DNA from: Funneliformis mosseae
Lineage: Eukaryota; Glomeromycota; Glomeromycetes; Glomerales; Glomeraceae
Assembly: GCA_910592005.1 (NCBI GenBank)
Contig: CAJVPP010001224.1
Span: 1-21,647, forward strand
Direction: 5' to 3'
DNA length: 21,647 nt
Position 1 is the stretch's first letter; each line of letters starts with the position of its first letter. The position numbers were made by a program, and so were the translations under genes. Of this stretch, positions 7,889 to 18,039 are shown piece after piece. The notes beneath the pieces were generated by a model. The model worked only from the letters and a program-made list of their open reading frames with translations, was not told where the DNA came from and ran no database searches.

Positions 7889-10235
7889 ATGGCTAATCAT
7901 AATAATAAAAGTCATACTTCTTTTTTTTCTGAAGAGACAAAAATAATTCTAAATTAGTATATTGTAAAATATGTGAGCTTAATTATTTAAAAACTAATAA
8001 CAAACTCTATGTATATATCTAGAAAGGTGAAAATATAATAAGTATAATAAACCATTTACGAGATAATCATAATATAATCAAGAAAAATTATACTTAACAC
8101 TTGAATAAACATGACGAGATACAATTATTTTAAATTTAAATATTATTGAATTTTAAGAATTTATCTAATATTAATAGCTGCTAATTTATTTATTAGTCAA
8201 AATTTAATTAAAATAAAATTCCCAATTATTACAATAATGCAATAATAGCACTATAATGTTCAATTAAAAGATAAGACTTTTTAGCGAGAAAATTAATACA
8301 ATTTATTGTTCATTTAAACTTACTCCTTTATATTTTAGAGAATAAGTTTTTTCATGATTTTATTTTCGCATGTAAGCTGGGATTTTTCATTCCATATGTT
8401 AAAACTGCTAAAAGGCTAATACATAAAGTATATAATTGGAGTTATGATCAACTAAGCTTATTACTTCAAAGTAGCATAATAAGTATTCATTTGACTACTG
8501 ATTTATAGACTACAAAGTCCTAACATGATTATTTAGGTATTACAGCTTTCTGGTTATCTTCTGATTTTAAGTTTTGAGAAGCTTTTCTTTTTTGCAACTA
8601 TCTTTCATATCCATATACTGGAGAAGTAATTAGTGAAAAATTATTTAAAATAATTTCTGAATGGTGTCTTCAAACAATGGTTTTTATCATTTTTACAGAT
8701 AATGATTCTAATATGATAAGGAGAATAAGATTATTAAATAATAATTATATTAGTAATATAGAACGTTAACCTTATACAGCATATACTTTACAATTATCAA
8801 TTTAAGAGGAACTAAAATAATGTAAAGCTATTCATCATTATGTCAAAAGTTTGCAAACTTTTTTTCGACTTTCTAAGCAGACTCAACGTTTACGTAAAAT
8901 GTAAAATAATCAAATTAAAGGAGATTTTATTCAAAGTCTTCTTGATCTTTTAACAGATATTAAGATACAATAGAATTCTATCTTCTGGCTTAAAAGTGCA
9001 TTCTAAAATTGCATAACTCAATGAGATTTATTTTAACTTTGCTTCTTTCAGAAACAGATTGTGCTTTCAAAAAGAAGATGAAAAATTAGAACAGCTTTGC
9101 TTATTAGTTGCAGAAAAGAGTAATACATATTTTTTTTATTTAACTTTATTATCAATTATTTTATTTTATTTTTTAATATACAAAATAGATAAATTTCATA
9201 TTTTAAATACAATTCAAATTTTTAACTCTTATTATTTATTTATTTTATAGATTTATACAAAATGTAATAAAACAATTAGAACTGATCAAAATTATGACTT
9301 AGTATTTGTGTGATACAAGCTATTTTACTTTTAATCTTATTCATCTTTTTATGATATCTCTTAAAAAACAATTTGCTTCAAGATCAGATAAAGAAGAGAC
9401 AATTAAATCTTATCTAAATCTTATCTACGAAGAAAATTATGAAGAAAGTGATGATAAAATAACTGATAATGATATATCTACTGCTGATACTCAACAATAA
9501 TAGCAATATGCATATCGACAATTTCATCAAAGAATGAAAATCTGCGACTAAAGAAGATAAATTCGAATAAGACCAATTAGAAAATAAATAAGAATTGAAA
9601 GTATTGAAGATAAAAATCAAATTAAATATTTACTATTAGTTGATATTATTAGATTGATTAAAAATGTTCAAGCTGTAATTTATTTTTCATTAAATGAATT
9701 ATAGTCTGTTCTAACTGATAATACTTTAATTGTCATGTTTTTTGATCTGAGGTTTAAACATTTTAATTAGATAACTCTAGATAAACGTGATAAAGTATTT
9801 TAATTAGTAAAAATAAAATATTATGTATTAAAATTAAGTCTTCATATTATAGATAACACAAAACTGACAGAAAATAAGTATCAGAATAATGATGACAATA
9901 ATTTTTTTCACAATCTTGAAGGTGATTGTATACAAATGATTACAGATGATGATGACAAAATATCACACTATAAAAATATAAAGAATATTAAAATTAAAAA
10001 TGATCCTTTAACCTGGTAAGTAAATTATAGGAATAGTTTTTCCATTTTAATGTAACTTGCAAGAAAATATCTTTTGATTTCAATCACTTCAGTGTTAAGT
10101 GAACAATTATTTTCTGATGCTGAAAATCATATTTCTGTAAAATAAATGTGCTTATTACCTGATTTAGTAAATAAGGTATTATTTCTAAAACGCAATAATA
10201 TTCATTTTGAAATGTTTCCACCTTAAGAAATTTAA
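7889..10235 (+). pseudogene. hAT transposase with BED finger, heavily decayed
   Basis: Starts at ATG 7889-7891 and can be followed to the C-terminal FPP-EI stop, the same ending as the first hAT copy. Order: a BED finger (YCKICEL, then, after a frameshift, INHLRDNHN with its His-x4-His) at about 7950-8090; FACKLGFFIPYVKTAKRL; first Asp in TTDL-stop-T (8500-8502); second Asp in FTDNDSN (8698-8700); PYTAYTLQL; the RWN block as Q-stop-N (8969-8976); an acidic loop near 9420-9500; and the dimerisation block SVLSEQLFSDAEN (about 10088-10125). More than fifteen in-frame stops and several frameshifts are present. Compared with the first hAT copy here, stops sit at Trp (TAG 8506-8508 and 8971-8973) or at likely Gln codons. 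This lineage would be a nuclear cut-and-paste transposase; this copy is dead. Confidence 0.8.
9120..9250 (+). other. Possible intron in decayed hAT
   Basis: A 131-nt, extremely AT-rich stretch begins GTAATA after LLVAEK and ends TTATTTTATAG. Transposase-like sequence resumes afterwards. Neither side is conserved enough to prove splicing. Confidence 0.35.
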
Positions 10236-10600
10236 TAATTAACACTTGTTATTATAGTTAATACTTAATAATTAATTCTTTTAATTTTTAAATTTTAAAT
10301 TTTAATAATTTTAAATGTAATAGAATTACTTATTAATTAAACATTTAAATAATAAATAATAAATATATTAATTGAATAATTAAATTTTAAATTAATTATT
10401 TATTGATTTAATCTACATTTTTATTATTATTTTTTTTATTTATTATTTTATTATATTACAAAAAAGTAATGATAAGCTATAAAAATATATTGATAATCAG
10501 TTTATCAGTTTCTCATTTTATCATTTATCAGTTTTAACTGATTTATCGATTTATCAATTCAAACTGATATATAACAGTTCCAATTTTTATAACATGAATA
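10236..10600. repeat. AT-rich 3' flank of hAT with inverted motifs
   Basis: No gene. From about 10485 to 10580 the motif ATCAGTTT and its reverse AAACTGAT occur repeatedly, with ATTTATC in between. This looks like a subterminal repeat region of the preceding hAT element. A terminal inverted repeat could not be matched to the left side, so the element boundary is unknown. Confidence 0.4.
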
Positions 10601-10639
10601 AAACCAGTTTCTAAAATTAAAACTAGTTCAACCTTTAAT

Positions 10640-11040
10640 AGGGATTATGCAAATATCAATGAAAAAGATCAATCAAATATCTTTTTAATATCTTTTCATT
10701 ATTTATTACTTGTAATTGAAAGTATAGAAAATTTTAGTCTATATAGAAGATATTGGCAATTTTCAATAGAAAGAATATGTAAAATACTAATTCTATTAGT
10801 TAAATCATAAATACATTCTTATGCAAATCTTTAGAATAATATAATTTTAAATGAATAATTCAATTATTTAAAATTTAGATAAAGAAAAAAAGATATAAAC
10901 TTCTTATAGAATTTTTAGTTCTATTTTATATGATGAATATGAATTTTATTCACTATTCAAAAAATATGGTTTAACTTTAGCAGAATTAAAAAAATTGAAG
11001 GATATTTATACAGCTATTATAAGTTAGAAAAAAAAAACAG
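10640..11040 (+). pseudogene. Fragment of DUF4218/Plavaka-type transposon protein
   Basis: The translated stretch contains ISFHYLLLVIESIENF, then YRRYWQFSIERICKIL and VKS, with YANL shortly after. This matches the order I recall for DUF4218-like and Plavaka-type (CACTA-related) transposon proteins, in which an FHYLLH block is followed by a W-x-FPMER block. Stops fall at S-stop-I, L-stop-N, E-stop-F and R-stop-R, consistent with lost Gln or Arg codons. A frame change near 10930 allows a further stretch, YDEYEFYSLFKKYGLTLAEL, to be read. The fragment is about 130 codons of a much larger protein and is not functional. The family assignment is from memory and should be tested with a profile search. 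Confidence 0.5.
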
Positions 11041-11719
11041 GTAAAATTTATAAATCTGATATCTAACACTAATTTTGTTTTAAAATAGGTTTGATATGCA
11101 TATATGAATTTTAACTAGTGCTTAGCGTAAATCAGAGACCTTTAATATAAATTTTAATTCATACTATATGAATTAATATGAATATTAGTAAACAAATCAA
11201 AATATTGATATTTTCTGATATGTATAAAATATTTTATTGATATTAATATTTATTTTTTTTTGATATTTTTAGTATATTTAGCAATAGGCATACATATAAA
11301 ATACAATTTTGTTATAAATAATAATTTAAATAAAATTTTATATAATATTAAATATTGCAATCATTGATAAATAAAAGGTTTTCTGATAATATAATACTAT
11401 AGTATAATATCTAAGTAATATAATATAATACAAATTTCAATTATATGTAACAAATTATTTGCATTTACTCAAGATGATATAAATTCAAAATAGCCTATTC
11501 TAACATATTACAAGGTGATTTAAAATTATTTTCTACATATAATTAGTTATCATACCACCTTTTTCTCGTAACTTTTATATTTTAAATATTATTTTTTATT
11601 GAATTAGCATGTCGCAAAAGTTTTTAAACCTATAATAAATTTAATTAATAAAATGTAAAGAAGATTTTGTGCAATTAAAAAAAGCTTTGATTTAAATATT
11701 TAACTTACTCTATTAGACC
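11041..11719. other. AT-rich region, no gene seen
   Basis: No coding remnant was recognised. Small inverted repeats occur, for example AATTCATA-CTA-TATGAATT near 11156-11174. There are also long runs of A and T. Confidence 0.5.
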
Positions 11720-12300
11720 TCTATTGCTTATTTACACATAAAGTATATGATTTAAGCTTTTTTTTTGACAGATAAATATTTCTATCTTTTTCTTCTTGTA
11801 CTTTCTCTATATCTGATTCAGAAACTTTATCTGAATGATAACCTAAATTACCAATAATTTTTTTTTAAATTTTTAATCTAATTATTTCATAACAATAAAG
11901 GTTATAATCTATAAGCATCTGATCTTTATTTTTTACCATATGCTAAAACCCTCTTTAGCGTCTTTCTTTCTTCTTTTATAATAAAAATATTATTACAAAT
12001 ATAATTATATTAATTAAAACTAATACTTACGTCTTTTTTTCTAGTATTTATACTAGTTCTTTGTTTATTTGCCTTCAATTTCAGAAGATCTATTAAAATA
12101 ATATATGTATTCCTTCAATAACGATAAAGATTCTATAAAACTTTCTTTATTTCTATATTAGTATACTGAAATTTAGGATTGAGTGTTTTCTTTATAGCAA
12201 GAATGCTATTTTAAATTGTATTCACCTCAATGTCTGTCTAATGATTTTTATAGTTTATTACTAAAAAACTGTTTAAACCTTTTAATATTTGTATAATATT
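11720..12300 (-). pseudogene. Unrecognised decayed gene, two exons
   Basis: The minus strand gives a long, biased frame: a first part with NSILAIKKTLNPKFQYTN and LKLKANKQRTSINTRKKD, then a likely intron (11973-12030; donor GTAAGT, acceptor ATAAAAG, 58 nt), then a part with YHSDKVSESDIEKVQEEKD and YLSKKKLKSYTL. Stops interrupt it at about six places, several where Trp or Gln would fit. The basic region followed by a YHSD-SESD acidic stretch is reminiscent of an expanded family of uncharacterised glomeromycete proteins, but I cannot name a function. The limits are approximate. It may be a host gene-family relic rather than a transposon. Confidence 0.35.
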
Positions 12301-12849
12301 ATCTCACAATAAAAAGTAAAATTAAACAAATAAAATAATTAAACACCCTTTATTAATATTTAATTAACTTATACTAATTTAAAATAATTTCTTATATTTG
12401 TGATTCATTAGTTCTAAAACTTTCTGAGCTTTATATAGATATAAATATAAGTCTTTTTGTAAGTTAAAAAAAACAGACTAATGACTGTATAAAAATCTCT
12501 CTTTTGTAAAAGATAGTGTAATACTACTTTTTATCTTGTATACTTCTCTTATCTCTTTATTTCTTATTTTTTTTATATTTTATTATCTTATTATTTTCTT
12601 TTTATTTCAATAAAGTATTTCTTATTCTATATCGTAAACTCTTTATAATTATTGTGAAAACTTCAACTTGTGATTAAAGTTGCTTATATTTAATAAACTT
12701 AACTTAACTTAATAAACCCAGTAGTAAAACTATTAAGTCTAATGTAAAACTAATTAGAATTATACGTAAACTATAAAAGAGTCAGCCCTTAAACATCATG
12801 TCTAACAGTTGCAATTTGAAAGATTGCATGTTAACATTTAGCAATAATG
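12301..12849. other. AT-rich region, no gene seen
   Basis: There is no supported coding sequence. A short tandem of CTTAA (CTTAACTTAACTTAATAAAC) sits near 12697-12717. Confidence 0.5.
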
Positions 12850-13310
12850 ACAGGATCTTCTTCTCCTATTTCATATTACTACAAAACTGAAATACCTATT
12901 GATGTACTCTTATGAATACGTTTTATATATTTGATGATCTTTTAAAATATTAAAAATTCATTATCAACTATACGCTAAAATCAACTGCAATATTAGAACT
13001 GCAAAATCACTCACTAAAGATTCTTTCTGTTTTACTTATAACTCTAGTACTGATTTCTCTGAATTTTTAAAAGCCTTTCAAACTTTCTTTAAATGGGCTG
13101 TTAACAATCTTAAAGCACAATAATATATAGATAAAAGTTTAACTGCATTTGAGCAAGCTATCACTGTGCTAATTATTGATCTCTAATGAGTATGCTTTTG
13201 ATAAGCTTTATGCTCTTTCATTATAATTAACTACCTCTTACTACAGTTAGCCTCTTTATAATGAAGTAAACATCTAGACTAATTGGACTTTTATTATAAA
13301 AAAATTTAAT
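12850..13310 (+). pseudogene. Unrecognised decayed coding fragment
   Basis: A plus-strand frame with protein-like composition begins MTGSSSPISYYYKTEIPIDVL (ATG near 12848), is broken, and resumes around 13004 with SLTKDSFCFTYNSSTDFSEF and FKWAVNNLKAQ, then LTAFEQAITVL and, after a one-base shift, EYAFDKLYALS and NEVNI. Stops occur at likely Gln positions (Q-stop-Y, L-stop-L, S-stop-P, I-stop-T). I do not recognise the family. The gag-like mix of helices and aromatic residues could fit a retroelement structural protein, but that is a guess. Confidence 0.35.
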
Positions 13311-13316
13311 AACACA

Positions 13317-13357
13317 ATAATGAATAATTCAGTATATTATATTGAATTATTCATTAT
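13317..13357. repeat. Perfect 15-bp inverted repeat, 11-nt loop
   Basis: ATAATGAATAATTCA (13317-13331) is followed, after 11 nt, by its exact reverse complement (13343-13357). It lies between a plus-strand fragment and the end of the minus-strand Tigger remnant. It could be a remnant of transposon ends or a chance AT-rich palindrome. Confidence 0.7.
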
Positions 13358-13559
13358 AGTATTATCAATTTTTTTACATTATATTATATTAAATATTTAT
13401 TATACTAAAAATTTAGAAATTATATTTATTATAATACAATATTAGGCATTTATATTTCAAAAAAGAATCACACACGGTATATTATTAAATGTATTACAAA
13501 AAGAAATAAAACTATATTTAAACATACCCTAATTAATATTTTCGCTTAATTACTATTAA

Positions 13560-14166
13560 CAAAATTATCAAGATTTGTTTATTTTGCAGAAATAAACTGT
13601 TATTTCAAGGCTTTCTTCTTTAATTTTTTAATGAGTTTTAATTCTTCTTTTATCATATCAAAATAATCCTCTTATTATTTCAGATATAAAATTATTTTTT
13701 CATAATATTTAGTAGCTTTATTATGAGTCACAAGGGATAAAGAATCTGAAGATTCTTTTATTTTTATTTCTTGGTTAGTAGGAAAAACTGCTTTTAAAAT
13801 TTTCTTATTAGACAAAATTTTTGTTGTAATTTCATCATTATCATATTGAACAAATTCATTAGCTTCAAAAGGATCTTCAATATCAACCTTATCAATTAAT
13901 TCTTAAATTTTATCTAATTATTGTAAATGTGTATAATAGACTTATTTATCAACATTTATATCAATTTCGCTATCATCATCATCATTAGATAAAATATTTG
14001 CCTTCAACTAACAATTATTAATTATAACTTATGTAATATTATTTTATGCATGTGAAACATACTTGATATATTTTTTAATATCAATATTAATAGGCTTAAT
14101 ACTGTATTCATTATATTTATCAAAAACTTTAAGTCAATAATTATGTAAAAATAACTTTCGATATTG
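13560..14166 (-). pseudogene. Tigger/pogo (DDE_1) transposase C-terminal remnant
   Basis: The minus strand reads QYRKLFLHN, then VFDKYNEYSIKPINIDIK, then VSHA-stop-NNIT-stop-VIINNC-stop-LKANILSNDDDDSE, an acidic stretch, and a tail ending AK-stop-TNLDNFVNS. This is the region after the DDE catalytic domain of Tigger/pogo-type transposases, where W-x2-V-x3-TI-x-NCW-x2-T/A-GI is diagnostic; here both Trp positions are stops (TAA and TAG). The DDE domain itself is absent, because LINE sequence abuts at about 14170. The sequence immediately before QYRKL ends TTTTTTTTAGGCA, like an intron acceptor, so the catalytic exon may simply have been lost or displaced. The fragment cannot function alone. 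Confidence 0.65.
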
Positions 14167-14169
14167 TGC

Positions 14170-16256
14170 CTAAAAAAAATAAAATTATGTAAATAAACGT
14201 AAACTTTTAGTGAGAATTTTTACAAAAGTTTTGCGTGTGCATTTAAATAATATAATAGAACAGATTTTGACTATATTATATTTCCAATCTATAGGTTTAG
14301 AAATAGGATATATACTATATGTGCAATTTTCTATTCTGGGGGAATATCTTCAAGTGTAAAGCATCTTTTAATAAGATCTCAGAGAAGTGATTGCATCAGT
14401 AGATCTAGATACTTTAGGCCTGCCACTTTGTTATTAGGAAGTTGTGATAGAACTTTTAACTATTCTTCTAAAGTAGGTAATTGTATGATATTAATAAAAT
14501 ATAACTTTAGTATATCAGACTTTAGTTGGTATTGTTCTAACCATCTTTCAAATAGAAGGGTGTCAGAGATGTTAAAATAGCATAGTTTTGAAAATAGTCA
14601 TTAACTTTTTATTTGATAATATTGGGATCATTAATTAGTATATGCGAGTCTTTTGCATCTTTAATTACCAGTCTATCAATTACAATTAATTTTTTGTACC
14701 TTTCTAAAGTTAATTAGATCATCTTATCTAGGTTAGTATCAAATTGTAGATAACATTAATAAATATAATACTTGATTTTGTATAGCTTAATTTAATTTCT
14801 TCTGTTTGTGATAACACTTTGATATTGTGGTATAGTTTGAGAATAGTTTTTTTAGTTTCTTTTATATTTTTCTCATAGATAATAGCTGGTAAATTGGGTG
14901 ATAAAATTGTTAATGATCTGAGTGTCATTTATTCATTCATCTCTTATGAGCTATGTTTTTTGATTTTATTAGTTTTAACTTAAATTTGAGAACAATATTA
15001 TTGAGGCTTTTTAAACAGCTATAGAAGGTGACGATATTACTGTGTTTCAGTTATTTTTAGTCTGCTGAGACCTAACAAAATGATAAAGTTCTCATAGCGA
15101 TACTCATGATAGAAATTTTAATCTCTTTCTATATGTGATTCATCGTATTGTAGGTCTGAGATAACAAAGTCAATTTTTCCATGTAGTATTACTAGTAATA
15201 TTTGTCTAATGATTCTATGAATACTGTTCACTTGGTAGATATCATAGAAGTCAGTTTGAATTTCTTTTTTTTGTGCATTTTCTTTTAGAATTTGCTTTTT
15301 GCATAGTCTTAAAATTGGCAAAGAAACTTATTAAGGTATTATGATCTAATTTGTATAATAGTGATTTTGAGAGGGTACAGTATAGAAACTCTATTATAAA
15401 ATTTAGCAAGATGAAGATTCCATTTATTCTATTGGATAAGCTATTATCATTATTGTTAATATTGGATGGGAAAAAAGTAGATAGGTTATCTTCTAGGTTG
15501 TTTTTTTAAAGATTTGAGAAGTTTCTTTATAAAGTCTATTAATTAAATGAAATTCCCATTCTATCTTGCTATAGTTTTTTAGTTTACTATAGTAGATATT
15601 AAGGTTAGTATTAAAGTCACTTATAATTAACACATGAATATTATCTTTGATATAATTATCTATTAAGTCTAGAATTTGTTTTTGTAGAAGTCTTCTTTCA
15701 TGTATATAGGAAAAATTTCTAGTATTAGCTTAGATATAATATGAAAAGATTCTTAGTTTTAGGTGTCTCTTAGCATTATATTTATATATATTAGTCTGAG
15801 AAATACAAAGTTTGTTCTAACTATGTATTTACTCCATTTTTTTGAAATAAGTAGATACACTCCTACATATGGAGTTGATGATTCTAGATTGCTCCAGTAA
15901 TAATTATATAAAATGTATTTTTTAAATTTAATAATGGTATTTTTTGTGTGTCTTATTTCAATTAGACTGATTATATCTAATTCTTTAATTTTACAATATT
16001 CTAAGATTTGGTTAGCTTTAATTATGTCTGTGAATTCATATATGCTTCTAATATTGTGGGTAGCGATCCTAATAATGTCACTGTTTATTATCTTTTTAAT
16101 ATTAATATGATCTGGTATTTAGATATTATTGTTTATAAATTTATTGTTGAATCTCTATTATTAAGGAATATTTGTTTTTTGTATATTGATAAAAGTTGAT
16201 ATATTATTTTTGTAAGTATTGAAGTTCCCGTTATTAGTAAAAAAACTCTAGTTCAT
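14170..16256 (-). pseudogene. LINE ORF2: APE endonuclease and RT start
   Basis: An ATG at 16256 opens 23 nt before the end of ORF1. The endonuclease domain (about 16085-15480) shows IATHNIRSI (the conserved Asn), LDIISLIEIRHTK (catalytic Glu block), TPYVGVYLLISKKWSKYIV and, after a frameshift near 15760, LIISDFNTNLN, equivalent to the GDFN motif. A degraded stretch holding GKIDFVISDLQYD (15321-15118) follows. The reverse transcriptase begins at about 14580 with LKVLSQLPNNKVAGL, RCFTLEDIPPE, IYPISKPIDWK and RKTFVKILTKSL, matching the finger region of LINE reverse transcriptases, then stops at about 14170. The catalytic YxDD palm is absent. ORF2 would nick DNA and copy the element's RNA at the target; this copy cannot. 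Confidence 0.7.
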
Positions 16257-16278
16257 TGATTCACCTGATGTATATGTA

Positions 16279-17650
16279 TTATAATTTTTGAGCAGGCTCA
16301 CTATTATGATTAGTGAAATTATTAAATTGAGTATCCAATTGAGCTAAGTATACTTTGATCTAATTCTTGTAGTTTGTTTAGGATAAGTGTTAACAAGTTA
16401 TTGGTTGAAGCTGTATTCTGAAAATTATTATTATTGAATGAATGTTGATCCTTGTAGTTTGTATAACTGTATTGTGTTGCTGTGTTGACTTTCTCTAAAT
16501 TTTGGTCCTGATACTGAACAGTGTCTTTAGAATTGATTTTTCTTTGAATGTATAGTGTCTTATTAATTTTATAATTGTTGAATATATTACGAGTATTAGA
16601 GAAAATGTGTAATGATTGTTCTATTTTATCATCGCTATAAACTTTATTGAGTACTCTGAGTCTTTTATTTAAGATACAACTATTGTAAGAAATATGTTAG
16701 TTATATATATTAGTCATATTTTTTTCTATGTAAAATGTCATGTAAGTAATATTTTTGTAAAAGTAACATGATCTGACCTCAAAATATTTAAGTGTTCTAA
16801 AAGCTTCTATTGATATTATTTTATTAGAAAAGCCTTTAAATCCTGCTATAAAGTTATTTTATTGTTTAAGTTCTTCGATTATAGTGTGATGTGAGCACAT
16901 TGAATAACTTATCCGTTAATATTATGTGCTCATGCTAAATTCATCTGTTTTGATTTAGTTAGTTTTTTAAAGAAAATGATGATATTATGAGATGATTTAT
17001 ATCTATATCTATATTTATTTTCAATATTTTTAATATTTCTATAATATAAAAACGTACAGAAAATATGATTGTTATTTATATTAGTTGGAACTGCTTTGAG
17101 TCTGTATATGAAAGCATGATTATAATTATTACTATTATTAATTTCACAGTCTAGATTAAATAGAATGTCAGAGTGTTGTATAATAATATCATCTATTGCT
17201 TCTAGTAAGAGTTTTCTATTGTTGAATTTGATAAAAATTTGAGCATTGCTATTATAAAAATGCCAGCCAATATTTACAAAACCTGATTTTTGTGCGAAGA
17301 GATTATTCAATAGTTCTAGTTTCTCTTCTCAACTTTCACCTTTTATTGTAAAAACTAATATAAAAGCAAACACGTGATTGGTCTTATGAGTAGATTTTAT
17401 ATGTGAATTATTATGCATTGAATGACGTAGGTCATCTTTTGATAACTGTCTATTATTTACTTGATTTGGATTGTATAATAATACATTGATAGTGTCAGGT
17501 AGTACTTGTTGATCGTTTATAGGTTGTTGATTATGTTATATAATAAGCGTATATGTATTTTATTTGGTAAAGGCAGTGATATTTATTACCTAATAAAATT
17601 TTATTATTAGCATCTACTCCCAACTCTCAGATAAGATATTCTGATTACGT
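16279..17650 (-). pseudogene. LINE ORF1 protein remnant
   Basis: The longest clean part is 126 codons (17310-16930), with NLFAQKSGFVNIGWHFYNSN, AQIFIKFNNRKLLLEAIDD and a basic C-terminus. In the same frame upstream are NQQPINDQQVLPDTINVLLY, then KTNHVFAFILVFTIKGES before a TGA. Downstream, after a frameshift near 16910, come HHTIIEELKQ-stop-NNFIAGFKGF, a segment with RVLNKVYSDDKIEQSLHIF, and an Asn/Gln-rich stretch ending LNKLQELDQSI. In LINEs, ORF1 binds the element RNA and packages it. I infer ORF1 from its position before the endonuclease and from resemblance to Rhizophagus LINE proteins, not from a diagnostic motif. About five stops and two or three frameshifts are visible. Confidence 0.5.
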
Positions 17651-18039
17651 GTATATAGATCATTTACCTTTTATAGAATCATACATCAGTTAAAAGAAAT
17701 AAATTAAAAAATTTTATTATTGAATGGCTTAAATATTTCAGTGAGAAAATTTAAAAGATGTTCTAAAATAAAATTATATTATAAATAAATATTTTAAAAT
17801 CTAAAATCGTATTCTAAAAATTAGTTTTCTATAATCATATTAGTGTTCTATCAGTTATACACTGATAATCATGCGAGATGTATCTCATGATAATCACATT
17901 ACTGTGAAAAGAAAGTTTTTTGCATCTACAAAAACTAGTTTCAGATCTCTATAATGCATTCAATTTTTTTAACACTTTCGCTGCAAAACCTTTTTCAAAA
18001 AAAAGCATCAATATTATATTAGAATAAAATAAATCATCA
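17651..18039. other. Spacer with a bulged hairpin, no gene
   Basis: No coding remnant is secure. A near-perfect inverted repeat occurs at 17863-17896: TGATAATCATGCGAGA, a TGTA loop, then TCTCATGATAATCA (one mismatch and a 2-nt bulge). Confidence 0.5.

Larger units (their letters stand above)
14170..17650 (-). mobile_element. Non-LTR retrotransposon (LINE), truncated and decayed
   Basis: Two overlapping gene remnants on the minus strand, ORF1 (about 17650-16279) and ORF2 (16256-14170), give the classic LINE order: ORF1, then APE-type endonuclease, then the start of the reverse transcriptase. The element ends inside the reverse transcriptase, where a Tigger remnant begins, so the catalytic palm, the rest of ORF2 and the 3' tail are missing. 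Base composition and stop pattern match the other decayed elements. The 5' limit is not sharp. Confidence 0.7.

Noticed and set aside
9059..9250. 63-codon plus-strand ORF
   Set aside because: Its start is real hAT sequence, but most of it runs through an AT-rich, probably intronic stretch.
9414..9620. 68-codon minus-strand ORF
   Set aside because: Antisense to the acidic loop of the plus-strand hAT pseudogene.
7889..10235. Alternative genetic code (TAA/TAG read as Gln)
   Set aside because: Many stops sit at Gln positions, but others sit at Trp and Arg, frameshifts are common, and hAT copy one uses CAA normally. Decay explains all of this.
15913..16199. Two overlapping plus-strand ORFs with membrane-like sequence
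   Set aside because: They are antisense to the LINE endonuclease domain on the minus strand; the hydrophobicity follows from AT-rich antisense codons.
14170..17650. LTR retrotransposon
   Set aside because: The order of APE-type endonuclease before reverse transcriptase, with no integrase or long direct repeats, fits a LINE.
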